Position numbers and translations under genes: made by a program
The notes under the pieces: generated by a model
Databases searched by the model: none
What the model was told of the DNA's origin: nothing
What the model saw: only the letters and a program-made list of their open reading frames with translations
Shown: positions 42,497 to 50,542 of the stretch, piece after piece
How the letters are laid out: every line of letters begins with the position of its first letter
Numbering within the stretch: position 1 is the stretch's first letter
DNA from: Meandrina meandrites
Lineage: Eukaryota; Cnidaria; Anthozoa; Scleractinia; Meandrinidae
Length of the DNA: 64,000 bases
Reading direction: 5' to 3'
Assembly: GCA_963693305.1 (NCBI GenBank)
Contig: OY855906.1
Location: forward strand, 13,043,602 to 13,107,601

Positions 42497-43762
42497 CTAA
42501 ACCATCACCAGCTCATTACCCACCTGCCTGAGAGCAAATTCGGACTCATACAAAATTCCTGCATAAATGGTGTAGTCTTGCGCGTTGGCCGCCTCATTGA
42601 GCTTGTAGTGGAAAACCATCTGTTTCGGGTCGTTGGTCCTGTTATCCTTGTTTTCGCGTAAGTCAAAATAGAGTACTGGGTATAAATCCTTGAAGTTGTT
42701 GGGCTGAAGCTGAACACCGGTGTTGTAGTCGTTTTTGCGGTACCGGTAGTTCTTTAAGTCATTAAGAATGCGCAGTTTGAAGTTTTCGTCGTAGTCCAGC
42801 TCCGGATAGTACTGTGAAGAGCCGTACTGTAGCCGGCAGGTCGCTAGCTTGGCTGAATTGTCTCCGTCAATGTTAAAGGTGTCAAAGAAGTAGGGGTTTT
42901 GAGTCAAGGCGTCCTTCTTCCTTGACTGTTGAATGAAAATGAAAACATGTTTGGCATCCTTTACGCCGGGATTTATCTGCCACTGTCCGAAAGCGTCACG
43001 CCGGCTGCTGCTGGGCTGGATCATTTCATTCAGGTACGTCCATTTCTGAGGTTTCAAAAAGTTTTCATTTGCGAGCTTTTGTCCTTCACTGGTGAAACGC
43101 AGCATTGGAACCCACAGCTCGAAGTTTCTCACCACTATCCTGCGATTGGTGCCATCGTTTTGCCAAATCAGCTCTGCATCCGATTGTAGCTCAATTTCGA
43201 ACTCCATCTGCATTGGGGGGAGAAGTTTGTCACCCAACTCTTCGAAGAATGAGTACCTGTTAAGCGGTATAAGGGTTTCAACTGTAAGACCCGCATGGGC
43301 AAGCAAACCTCTTTCTCTAATTCCAAGGTTAGTGGCGGCGGCGGCTGTTACATTGCTATCCGCTGTATCCAAATACCAAAACTGATCTTTCGCTGCGCTC
43401 CTCGCGAAGTCATCAGAAAAATCCAACAAGTTTTTGATAAATATGAGCTTGTGAATGTTGTCCACGTTGTAAATGTTTTTGCCCGATGATTTTACCACAA
43501 GTTTGTTTATCAGTGAAAATGAGCTGTTAATGGGTGCTGACCGAGCATCTGCTGCAACTGCCGCACCATCCGCAGTTACCTCGAAAGTGAAATCAGCCCG
43601 GAAGTAGGCGTTATACCAGTCATACCAGTTGTCTCGGTCGGTGAGTGTGAATTTATAGTTTGTTTTTACCTGGTGCTGATTGTTTCCCGGGATACTAATC
43701 GGTTTGTCTAACATGATACGAACATACTCTGTTTTTTCCAAATGCCTGTGGCTTCTGAACAT
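42497..43762 (-). CDS. Polinton major capsid protein (double jelly-roll, hexon-like)
   Basis: 421 residues, intact. I recognise the Polinton/adintovirus hexon-like pattern: an N-terminal strand-rich region (YKFTLTDRDNWYDWYNAYF), the motif LIPLNRYSFFEELGDKLLPP followed by QMEFEIEL, RRIVVRNFELWVP, and a C-terminal set of strands. Family knowledge: trimers of such proteins build an icosahedral capsid. TATATAGG lies 16 nt before the ATG. It is the first of the run of minus-strand structural genes and is next to penton and protease, as in other virion-forming Polintons. Confidence 0.92.
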   Translation of the reverse strand: MFRSHRHLEKTEYVRIMLDKPISIPGNNQHQVKTNYKFTLTDRDNWYDWYNAYFRADFTFEVTADGAAVAADARSAPINSSFSLINKLVVKSSGKNIYNVDNIHKLIFIKNLLDFSDDFARSAAKDQFWYLDTADSNVTAAAATNLGIRERGLLAHAGLTVETLIPLNRYSFFEELGDKLLPPMQMEFEIELQSDAELIWQNDGTNRRIVVRNFELWVPMLRFTSEGQKLANENFLKPQKWTYLNEMIQPSSSRRDAFGQWQINPGVKDAKHVFIFIQQSRKKDALTQNPYFFDTFNIDGDNSAKLATCRLQYGSSQYYPELDYDENFKLRILNDLKNYRYRKNDYNTGVQLQPNNFKDLYPVLYFDLRENKDNRTNDPKQMVFHYKLNEAANAQDYTIYAGILYESEFALRQVGNELVMV

Positions 43763-43795
43763 CTTGCGTCCTATATATCTTTTTAAAAAATTATT

Positions 43796-44341
43796 TTAAT
43801 TTTCTGCTATCAATTGGTTTACTTTCAACCTTGCAGCCCGACCGAGATTTAAGATCTGTTGCAACTTTTTCCGTGAATCCCCGCTTAACTGAGTTGCTAC
43901 GCCAGGGTTTAGCATCTTCTTCAGTTTTTGTTTCGACTCTGTACTAAGTTTCTGTGATGGGGTCTTTTTACTCTTTGGTTTTACACTTGGGGTCTTTTTA
44001 CTCTTTGGTTTTACATATGGAGTCTTTTTACTCTTAGGTTTTACACATGGAGTCTTTTTACTCTTTGGTGTGGGTTGCAACTTAGTTGCTGATACCCCAC
44101 TTCGCAAAACCGCTTGTATCTTGTCAGCCGCTTTTTCTTCTGCTTTTTCTGCGGCTTTTTTCAGCATTCGCTTCGAGGCTTCATTTACAGCCTTCTCCAA
44201 CGTCTGACGGGTGACCTTCTTTTTGAACCGCTTTCCTATATTCATCAGGGTGTCTCTTACAACCCCCGTACCTTTGTGTCTGTATCTATATGTTCCGTTT
44301 GGCGCGTCATAATATCTCGCCCACTCGCTCGGATGATTCAT
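43796..44341 (-). CDS. Lys-rich Polinton protein with PKSKKTP repeats
   Basis: 181 residues counting from the ATG at 44341. The frame stays open to 44383, but the extra residues are a Lys run upstream of a TATA-like AGTATAATA. The N-terminus is NHPSEWARYYDAPNGTYRY. A central coiled Lys/Glu/Ala helix is followed by four tandem repeats of PKSKKTPxVK (about 110-145). Strong positive charge suggests a DNA-condensing core-like protein, which is inference. Two copies of the short palindrome (43882-43900 and 44072-44098) lie within it in frame, encoding VATQLSG and GVSATKLQ. Confidence 0.7.
   Translation of the reverse strand: MNHPSEWARYYDAPNGTYRYRHKGTGVVRDTLMNIGKRFKKKVTRQTLEKAVNEASKRMLKKAAEKAEEKAADKIQAVLRSGVSATKLQPTPKSKKTPCVKPKSKKTPYVKPKSKKTPSVKPKSKKTPSQKLSTESKQKLKKMLNPGVATQLSGDSRKKLQQILNLGRAARLKVNQLIAEN
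43882..43900 (-). repeat. Polinton short interspersed palindrome, copy 5 (degenerate)
   Basis: GTAGCAACTCAGTTAAGCG on the minus strand, with the right half of the stem changed. Confidence 0.6.
44072..44098 (-). repeat. Polinton short interspersed palindrome, copy 6
   Basis: On the minus strand GGGGTATCAGCAACTAAGTT then GCAACCC. One central substitution from the consensus; it is in frame within the Lys-rich protein. Confidence 0.7.
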
Positions 44342-44360
44342 TATTATACTTAGGTGTAAA

Positions 44361-45140
44361 TTATTTTTCTTTTTCTTCTTCAATGATGATACTTAAAGCC
44401 ACGTCTTGGTCATTCAGATCTATAATGTTGTTGCGCCCGTCCGTGATTTTGATATTTATCGCATTGATTCTATTTTTGTTCACCGGGTGCCACAAGAGGC
44501 GGTGGGGCTCTTTTGAAAAGGGGTAGCTGACTGTGAGTTCAGCGGTTGAAAAAGAGAACATAACGTCGCCCCCGATGTTGTCCACTGCTCTTGTAATGAG
44601 GTCACAATGGATGTAGATCCAGTCGACGCCTCTTGTTATATTTGGCACGCGATCACTCCTATTGTTCGCTCCATCTATTGTTTTCTTGTCAAAACCCAGC
44701 AACGCAGCAAATTCACCTCCACTTAGATCAAGCTCGTAGCCGTCCTGCAACAGAATAACCGCCCGATACGTTGTGGTGTGAAAATACAGCTGGACAATAA
44801 ACTCGGATTTTTCATCCTCGGGATCCACTCTTCCGATAAGCGACTGAATGGTGGTGTTGAGACCTTTGTAATCATACATCCCGTCCGGAATTGTCACGGT
44901 TTTCCAGTTCTCTGTTTTTTTCCGCCATTTGAATTCGTTGTTGTTGTACCGTTTCGCGATGTTGTACCACGAATAAGACATAGATACCAGCTCATTTAAC
45001 GCCGCCCTGTACTTTTTGAAGGGATCTAAAGCGATTGGCGGGTCAAAGTTAATTGTAAAGTCATGTGACTTGCTGTTGGCGTTGTTTTGTTTGGCCAGCT
45101 GCGAGTCGAGCAACAGGTTGAAATGAAAATGGGTTGACAT
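44361..45140 (-). CDS. Polinton penton-like minor capsid protein (single jelly-roll)
   Basis: 259 residues, intact. The pattern matches Polinton minor capsid proteins: an N-terminal SHDFTINFDPPIALDPFKKYRAALNEL, then a GMYDYKGLNTTIQSLI segment, a mid-region with LLGFDKKTI, GVDWIYIHCDLI, and C-terminal HPVNKNRINAINIKITDGRN. This protein type forms the five-fold vertices. TTATATATT is upstream of ATG. It is adjacent to the major capsid block and the ATPase, as expected. Confidence 0.9.
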   Translation of the reverse strand: MSTHFHFNLLLDSQLAKQNNANSKSHDFTINFDPPIALDPFKKYRAALNELVSMSYSWYNIAKRYNNNEFKWRKKTENWKTVTIPDGMYDYKGLNTTIQSLIGRVDPEDEKSEFIVQLYFHTTTYRAVILLQDGYELDLSGGEFAALLGFDKKTIDGANNRSDRVPNITRGVDWIYIHCDLITRAVDNIGGDVMFSFSTAELTVSYPFSKEPHRLLWHPVNKNRINAINIKITDGRNNIIDLNDQDVALSIIIEEEKEK

Positions 45141-45145
45141 GTTGC

Positions 45146-46021
45146 TTATATATTATTACTCAAAATTTTGTGGGCTTCTTTTTGTGTTATTTCCTTTAGC
45201 TTTACCAGCAACCCTAACATCTGCTGGACCTGTTTTTTCAGCTTCAGTGAAGTGTTGCCCGCCTGTATAGACGCTAAGCTTAAGTGTAGCCTTTCAACCA
45301 ATGCGTTTGGATCAACACTTCCACTTCCTTCCATTTCTTCGTCTGAGGGTTCCATCGATTCGAAATACCTTTGGGGTATTTTAATCCCTTTTTTTCTCCT
45401 GTCAAGAATTTCATCTCTTGCCTTTTTTATGTCTGCCAATGTGTAGCCGTGGAATTTTGATTTTTTGCTTTTTACAACATAGTCAGGATTGTCTTTATTT
45501 TTTGTTAACATGCTGCTCAGTGTCTGCAGGTCAACTGACTCTGATCCCTTGATAACCAGCTCTTGTGGTGGCCCCCATTTACTTGGTTTTTCCTCCGGGC
45601 TTTCCATTAATTCCGTTTCTTCCTCTTCAGCCAAAGGTGGTAACGGTGTTGATGTAGGAGATGGTGGTGGTGATGTTGTTGGTGATGGTGGTGGTGATGA
45701 TGTTGGTGATGGTGATGGTGGTGGTGTTGGTGATGGTGTTGGTAGTGGTGTTTCCGCATCCGGATTAAAATCTCCGTCGAAGGGGTTATTTAAATCAAAC
45801 TCATCCATACCATAGTCTGGAACCTCTTCCTCTTCTTTTGGTGCCGTCCCTACTTGGAGTTTGTCAAGCGGCGATGTGATAGGTTTGAACAAATCCTCAC
45901 CTGATAGCTGGCCAAACCCTTTATTGATTTTGTAATTTTTTATTACCGCGAGGATTTTGTCGTTCTGCTGCTCAACTTCAGCCTTTTCGCTGGCAAGTTT
46001 TTGCCACTTCTTCATGGACAT
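45146..46021 (-). CDS. Polinton protein with Pro/Ser/Thr-rich repeat, unknown function
   Basis: 291 residues from the ATG at 46021. Fourteen further upstream codons are open but overlap the promoter. A Lys/Gln-rich helical N-terminus is followed by an acidic VPDYGMDEFDLNNPFDG segment. Then comes a low-complexity PTPSPTPPPSP stretch (about 90-130; the DNA is a GGTGAT-type repeat on the plus strand), and a C-terminal helical domain (residues about 240-291, LASIQAGNTSLKLKKQVQQ). The acidic DYxxDxFD pattern upstream of the ATPase recurs in Polintons; the role is unknown. It shares a divergent TATA with the ATPase. Confidence 0.75.
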   Translation of the reverse strand: MSMKKWQKLASEKAEVEQQNDKILAVIKNYKINKGFGQLSGEDLFKPITSPLDKLQVGTAPKEEEEVPDYGMDEFDLNNPFDGDFNPDAETPLPTPSPTPPPSPSPTSSPPPSPTTSPPPSPTSTPLPPLAEEEETELMESPEEKPSKWGPPQELVIKGSESVDLQTLSSMLTKNKDNPDYVVKSKKSKFHGYTLADIKKARDEILDRRKKGIKIPQRYFESMEPSDEEMEGSGSVDPNALVERLHLSLASIQAGNTSLKLKKQVQQMLGLLVKLKEITQKEAHKILSNNI

Positions 46022-46031
46022 ATTTTTGCCG

Positions 46032-46039
46032 TATATATA
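46032..46039. promoter_or_regulatory. shared divergent TATA box between ATPase and Pro-rich protein genes
   Basis: TATATATA lies 11 nt before the ATPase ATG (+) and 11 nt before the minus-strand ATG at 46021. It is palindromic, so it can serve both directions. Confidence 0.5.
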
Positions 46040-46049
46040 ACAGAAAAAA

Positions 46050-46682
46050 ATGAAAATTCCCAATTACGACCCCAGTTTGACTACAAAAAGTAATTACAAG
46101 CGGGGGCACCCTTGTATGCCAGCAGATACCTTTCGGATGCTTATTTGCGGGCCAAGCAACTCTGGTAAGACAAATATTCTCATGCATATGCTTTACAGGC
46201 TATTGGTCTACGACAAAATTTACCTTTGCGCTAAGAACCTGCATCAAGACAAGTACCAATATATGATTGATGATTTCGACACAAGAGTCAATCCTGTGGC
46301 TGGGTATAATGTTATTGAAGGTGCCAACGATGTTATTCCTTTGGAAACGCTGTCCACTGACAATCAAAAGATTGTAATTTTCGATGACATGGTTTGTGAA
46401 AGCAACCAAAACGACATTATCGATTATTTTATCAACGGTCGCCACCGCAATTGCAGCGTCATTTATCTTTCTCAAAGCTATTTTAAGGTCCCCAAAAACA
46501 TCCGAGATAATTGTAGCCACTTTTGCATTTTCAACTTTCTTCCCAGAGAAAATAACCGTATTGCTGATGAATTGGGAATTGACAGAGAGCTGCTTGAAAG
46601 GGCTACCGATGCTAAATATTCTTTTTTATACCACGACAAACCAAAAAAAACCACACTTAAAAATTTTGACGAAAATATATAG
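46050..46682 (+). CDS. Polinton DNA-packaging ATPase (FtsK/HerA type)
   Basis: 210 residues. Walker A is GPSNSGKT (about 32-39). Walker B is [10 protein letters not shown] downstream arginine-rich region [25 protein letters not shown] carries the sensor-like Gln/Ser pattern of this family. Family role: pumps the genome into preformed capsids. The start is confirmed by the TATA at 46032 and by alignment with the usual short N-terminus. Its stop codon overlaps the TATATAG box of the next gene. Confidence 0.93.
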   Translation: MKIPNYDPSLTTKSNYKRGHPCMPADTFRMLICGPSNSGKTNILMHMLYRLLVYDKIYLCAKNLHQDKYQYMIDDFDTRVNPVAGYNVIEGANDVIPLETLSTDNQKIVIFDDMVCESNQNDIIDYFINGRHRNCSVIYLSQSYFKVPKNIRDNCSHFCIFNFLPRENNRIADELGIDRELLERATDAKYSFLYHDKPKKTTLKNFDENI

Positions 46683-46684
46683 AG

Positions 46685-48307
46685 ATGGGGTTTATTAACG
46701 GTGCGACGGGTGCAACTCAAACACATGAAGAGTCTACTTCAATCCGAGGGGAAGCCGGCCCTGCTGGTCCTGCTGGTCCAACTGGCGCAACTGGAGCGCG
46801 TGGTCCTAAAGGTGAAAAAGGTGATAAGGGTAATACTGGTCCACAAGGTCCTAAAGGAGATAAAGGTGATGCTGGGGAAAAAGGATTAAAGGGTGAAACG
46901 GGCTCACAAGGACCGACCGGACCTGCTGGACCAACTGGAGCAACTGGACCTACAGGACCAACCGGAGCAACTGGACCTGCGGGACCCGCTGGAGCAACTG
47001 GACCTGCGGGTTCAAAGGGCGCTATGGGGGATAAAGGTGAAAAAGGGGAAAAGGGTGATAGTGGGGATTTATCAACCGCTAACATTACTGGTGACATTGT
47101 CATGAACGACCATGCAATCAAACAGCTCGCAAATCCTGTCGGCGATCAAGATGCTGTCAATCTCACTTCAATGAAAAAATATGTGGGCTCCTCTGCAATT
47201 ACAACTGGGCACGCTCATAAAAAGAATGACTTAGGTTTTTTAACCCAAAGGGTTGGTGTTTCAGCTGTAAACAATATTTCTTCTGTTACCGTTGAAGACT
47301 TTACATCCAACCTTCACAGTGTCAATAAAAAGGCTTACACTTTTAACATTATAAAAACAAGTAACAATTCTTTCAACTCGCGTTTGGCGTTGAATAAAAC
47401 ACCTCTAAAAGAAGGAGAGTACACTATATGTGTTGAGTTCTTTTACCCTAAAAACAAAAACGACCAAAACTGGTTTCTTAACCCTTTAAACAAGTTGGCC
47501 TCCAGTACTATTACCTACCACACCAAACGCTTTGCCACCCATAACCCTCCGTATATAAGGATCATTTTTAATACTTACAAATTAAAAGATAAGAATGACG
47601 ACACTATCTATTTTGACATTTTAAATCCGGGTTATGATGGTTCAGCACCTAGTGAAAAGGCCGCTTTAATCATTTACGGTGTAAAGGGGTATCAATCAGA
47701 TATAGACGGAATTATTTACGATGATGTTTTCTTTCTCGCTTCCGACGGTGATTTTACTCTACAAACAAATTTAGATATGAACTTTTTTCAAATAAAAAAT
47801 TATGATCCAGGCTTCGTAACAGACAACGATACAATCAAGTTAGAAAAAGATTTAGATCTTAACGGTTATTCGTTAAAGAATTTCCAACCTAGAATAGTAA
47901 TAACTGGAGAATGGAAATCCGATGAAAATGTTACTGGTAATAGAACTTTTGTTAAATTCGACAGTAACATTCGTGTGATGGCGCCATTTCCTTGCTTACT
48001 CGACGGTATCTCAGCTTTAATTATAGAACAAAAGGGTGCCTCTAGAACTTATGAAAGAATAGGTTTTAATTTTACTTTACCTGGTGGTTTAAGATCTGGC
48101 GTCCCATTTACAAGCGTACGTAATGCTGATGGTTTAAAATACCAATATGCGGAGCCCCGTTATGGCGGTGAAAGAAAACAAATAAATCCGGGAGACTATT
48201 TTGGGGTTTATTTATCTCAACACGACCACCCAGATATAGCCCTATCTAATACAAAACGTGTATTAGTAAGTTTAATTTTAATAGACGATTTTTCTTTTAA
48301 GAAGTAA
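46685..48307 (+). CDS. collagen-shaft fibre-like virion protein
   Basis: 540 residues. About 35 uninterrupted Gly-X-Y triplets (residues 22-128; [12 protein letters not shown] types) form a predicted triple helix. A motif typical of trimeric phage and viral fibre shafts follows: [20 protein letters not shown]...MKKYV. A related shaft-like segment is [12 protein letters not shown], and a beta-rich C-terminal head ends ...[16 protein letters not shown]. It is likely a spike for attachment, which is inference from position (last structural gene) and architecture. ATG starts two bases after the ATPase stop, directly behind a TATATAG box. Confidence 0.85.
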   Translation: MGFINGATGATQTHEESTSIRGEAGPAGPAGPTGATGARGPKGEKGDKGNTGPQGPKGDKGDAGEKGLKGETGSQGPTGPAGPTGATGPTGPTGATGPAGPAGATGPAGSKGAMGDKGEKGEKGDSGDLSTANITGDIVMNDHAIKQLANPVGDQDAVNLTSMKKYVGSSAITTGHAHKKNDLGFLTQRVGVSAVNNISSVTVEDFTSNLHSVNKKAYTFNIIKTSNNSFNSRLALNKTPLKEGEYTICVEFFYPKNKNDQNWFLNPLNKLASSTITYHTKRFATHNPPYIRIIFNTYKLKDKNDDTIYFDILNPGYDGSAPSEKAALIIYGVKGYQSDIDGIIYDDVFFLASDGDFTLQTNLDMNFFQIKNYDPGFVTDNDTIKLEKDLDLNGYSLKNFQPRIVITGEWKSDENVTGNRTFVKFDSNIRVMAPFPCLLDGISALIIEQKGASRTYERIGFNFTLPGGLRSGVPFTSVRNADGLKYQYAEPRYGGERKQINPGDYFGVYLSQHDHPDIALSNTKRVLVSLILIDDFSFKK

Positions 48308-48373
48308 GTTTGCCGACGTGTAACCATGCATGTAGTTTCCTGTCTCGTGTTATTGGCACGTGTACAGAACGTT

Positions 48374-48556
48374 CTAGAGACAAGTTTCACGTGTTTTGCC
48401 TCGTGTTATATACCGCTTATAGATTTCCATGTTTACACATCCCCAGCCGCGCCTCTCACGCTGGTTTAGCCGCATTTTGATGTATTCCCCCATCATCCGC
48501 TCTCTGTGCTTTTCTGGAAGATTTTGGATTTGCTCCACAAGGTCCTGCTCCGCCAT
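48374..48556 (-). CDS. small right-end Polinton protein, GW-motif family, member 1
   Basis: 60 residues: VEQIQNLPEKHRERMMGEYI then RLNQRERRGWGCVNMEIYKRY. The pattern LPxxxRxxxxxEYIxxxLxQRxxxGWxxVxxEI is shared with the adjacent 48595-49134 gene. Function unknown. Confidence 0.55.
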   Translation of the reverse strand: MAEQDLVEQIQNLPEKHRERMMGEYIKMRLNQRERRGWGCVNMEIYKRYITRGKTRETCL

Positions 48557-48594
48557 GCGACTTGTCAGCTTTATATTTGAAGTTAGAAATTATG

Positions 48595-49134
48595 TTAACG
48601 CAAAAAGTATAGTGGTTGCTCGTTTAATATGATTTTTACTCTTTTGAACCCGTATGAGTCTTTCCACAATGGGGGGGGCTTTATTTCTTCATGAAAAACT
48701 TCCTCTAAACCTATTTGTCTTATTTTATCTCCCCCGCGCCAACAATCACCCCAATATACATTAAAACATTTGTCGTAATCGTTTTCATCATAAATAGGAT
48801 AGCCGAGATAGTGATAAAATCCATCTCTTTTGCACAGATTACAGTGATTATTTCGAAAGCAATGCTCATTATAATGGCTGATGCATTTTATGACCTTTAC
48901 AATTTGTTGATTGTATCCGCAAAATGGGGCTTCCTTGATTTCAGCATGAACCTCGTCCCAGCCAAGGGCTTTTCGCTGTCTGAGCTTCATTGAAGTATAC
49001 GCTTTGTTGATTTCTTTTCTGACGTCGTCCCAGCCAAGCATTTTACGTTGCCAGAGTTTTATTTGAATATACTCCTTTAAGATTTGTTTTCGAAGTTCTT
49101 GTGGAAGTGCTTGTATCAGTTCTAATGTATCCAT
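48595..49134 (-). CDS. small right-end Polinton protein, GW-motif family, member 2, Cys/His-rich
   Basis: 179 residues. The N-terminus carries the LPQELRKQILKEYI helix and two tandem copies of LxQRKxLGWDxVxxEI (about 27-65). A Cys/His-rich middle (CISHYNEHCFRNNHCNLC) could bind zinc, and Trp/Tyr-rich sequence follows. A putative early element lies about 50 nt upstream. I do not recognise the family; its location near the right telomere and its promoter class suggest an early or host-interaction role (inference). Confidence 0.65.
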   Translation of the reverse strand: MDTLELIQALPQELRKQILKEYIQIKLWQRKMLGWDDVRKEINKAYTSMKLRQRKALGWDEVHAEIKEAPFCGYNQQIVKVIKCISHYNEHCFRNNHCNLCKRDGFYHYLGYPIYDENDYDKCFNVYWGDCWRGGDKIRQIGLEEVFHEEIKPPPLWKDSYGFKRVKIILNEQPLYFLR

Positions 49135-49173
49135 CGCGTTTAAATGTTTTTAATTATTAATTGTTGTTAACTT

Positions 49174-49193
49174 GTTGGTGTGTTCCTCTAATT
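49174..49193 (-). promoter_or_regulatory. putative early promoter element before the 49134 gene
   Basis: On the minus strand AATTAGAGGAACACACCAAC, a variant of the shared motif, 40-60 nt before the ATG and beside GTTAACAACAATTAAT, which also precedes the 50519 gene. Confidence 0.45.
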
Positions 49194-49550
49194 GCAGCGC
49201 GCCGTACGAGGCCCTAATACTCTATCTATGTAGTTTGCCAGCTGCCTTTCTTTGTACCGCTTTTGTTTTTCCATTTCTTCTTCCCATTGCTCCTCCGTGC
49301 TCTGGTTACCTCTTTCTTTTGACATTTGCAGAGCTCCTTCTTCAAAAAATACTTTGTCTATGTAGTTTATCAGCTGCCTGTTTTTGTACCGCTTTTGTTT
49401 TTCCATTTCTTTTCCCCATTCTTCCTCCGTGTATGGGATACGTTGGTTTAGATGTTTCTTGATTATCATCTCCCCTATAAATACGTGCTTCCTTTCTTGT
49501 TCTTGATTTATCATTATATCAAGCGCCTCTTTTAGCTTGTGCTCTGCCAT
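49188..49550 (-). CDS. small right-end Polinton protein with internal direct repeat
   Basis: 120 residues of charged, helical sequence. A segment of about 33 residues occurs twice: EEEWGKEMEKQKRYKNRQL with INYIDKVFFEE, then EEQWEEEMEKQKRYKERQL with ANYIDRVLG. I do not recognise a family. A putative early element lies just upstream of the ATG (49558-49576). Confidence 0.6.
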   Translation of the reverse strand: MAEHKLKEALDIMINQEQERKHVFIGEMIIKKHLNQRIPYTEEEWGKEMEKQKRYKNRQLINYIDKVFFEEGALQMSKERGNQSTEEQWEEEMEKQKRYKERQLANYIDRVLGPRTARCN

Positions 49551-49557
49551 TTACTTT

Positions 49558-49576
49558 GTGCTGCGTTCCTCTAAAT
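49558..49576 (-). promoter_or_regulatory. putative early promoter element before the 49550 gene
   Basis: ATTTAGAGGAACGCAGCAC on the minus strand, within 30 nt of the ATG; the best copy of the shared motif. Confidence 0.5.
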
Positions 49577-49754
49577 GCGCTGCGGCTGAAAATATTTACA
49601 GTTTATACAGAATGATTGTGTTGATCCACATGCTCGTGTGCGCTTTCAAAGACCTTTCTTCCCCCTCTTGGGCAAATGATGTCAAACTTGTTACCGCTCA
49701 AGCTGTAGAAGCTATTCTTGATGCTGCTGAACGGTCTATAAACTTATCTCCCCC

Positions 49755-49982
49755 CTAAAACTTCAAACTTTTCTTTATTATGTACTCTACCTGGTCCTGG
49801 CTAAACTCATTCGCCATTATTCTGCGGTACAGCTGCGGCGTCATGATTGGTGTTTCATAAACCGGCTCTCCTGATCCCGTCAAATCGTACTCTTCCATAT
49901 CTGTTAAGTCGACTTCTTCTTGTTGTTCTTGTTCTCTACTTATGTGGTTTAAAATTGTTTTTGGTGAGCTCCTTGGTACTAG
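49755..49982 (-). CDS. in-frame extension downstream of a leaky-type stop (possible readthrough segment)
   Basis: 75 open codons follow the UGA of the 49983-50519 gene in the same frame, ending at TAG (49755-49757). An internal ATG at 49898 could give a 47-residue product. The segment is acidic, then mixed (PIMTPQLYRRIMANEFSQD). The stop context is UGA-CUA-G, a known inefficient terminator. Whether it is translated as an extension or separately, or not at all, is unknown. Confidence 0.4.
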   Translation of the reverse strand, partial: LVPRSSPKTILNHISREQEQQEEVDLTDMEEYDLTGSGEPVYETPIMTPQLYRRIMANEFSQDQVEYIIKKSLKF

Positions 49983-50519
49983 TCACGCTGCGGCGCTTGT
50001 TTCATTTTGAATTTTCCAGATTTTGCAGGCTTTGCAGACCGTTTTCACAAAATAAAAATACTCCGGGTCGTACCAGAATGTACGCAGAAATCTCTTCAGA
50101 TCTTCGCTTGTTGTGCATTTGTTGCAACTGTGGTTGTTGTGTTCAATTTTTTTGCAGCTTGGGCAGTAGCTGCTTATCACTATTTTCTCTTCGTGTCGGC
50201 ATTTTGGTGCTAGTCTAATCAACCTGTTTACTTGTTCCCACCCGTTCAATTCCCTCATTTTGATTTGAAGCTTGTAAAAGCGATTAATTTGGGTAATGAT
50301 GTTATTGATGATTTCTTCCCGCTCTTCACCTTCACATTTAATGTCTTCCGTGGGTACGACACATTCATAAGCTTCTTCGACAACGTTTTGGACATGTTCT
50401 CGAATATCTTCCGGAAGCATTTTTACGGTTTCAAACACGTCTTCCCACTCAAGTTGTAATATTAGATCTATTATGGTATCCTGCAAATCTAGTTTTAGGT
50501 ATTTATATCTAGCTTCCAT
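49983..50519 (-). CDS. right-end Polinton protein, GW-motif family, zinc-ribbon-like
   Basis: 178 residues. An N-terminal helical acidic region (MLPEDIREHVQNVVEEAYE) is followed by LQIKMRELNGWEQVNRLIRLAPKC, which matches the GW motif of members 1 and 2. Cys/His pairs follow (CPSCKK, HSCNKC, CKAC) compatible with zinc binding. It is nearest to the right telomere and preceded by an early-type element (50543-50561). Its UGA stop is followed by CUA and a 75-codon open frame. Confidence 0.65.
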   Translation of the reverse strand: MEARYKYLKLDLQDTIIDLILQLEWEDVFETVKMLPEDIREHVQNVVEEAYECVVPTEDIKCEGEEREEIINNIITQINRFYKLQIKMRELNGWEQVNRLIRLAPKCRHEEKIVISSYCPSCKKIEHNNHSCNKCTTSEDLKRFLRTFWYDPEYFYFVKTVCKACKIWKIQNETSAAA

Positions 50520-50542
50520 GTTTATTAATTGTTGTTAACGTG

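Noticed and set aside
45489..45815. Plus-strand frame with GGDVVGDGGG-type repeat
   Set aside because: Antisense shadow of the Pro/Ser-rich repeat in the minus-strand gene at 45146-46021.
46717..47121. Long minus-strand frame rich in Pro/Ser/Gly
   Set aside because: It is the antisense of the collagen Gly-X-Y repeat; the regular codon pattern keeps the opposite strand open.
49537..49758. Plus-strand 73-codon frame between right-end Polinton genes
   Set aside because: It overlaps the promoter motif of the minus-strand gene and has no features; weaker than the minus-strand interpretation.
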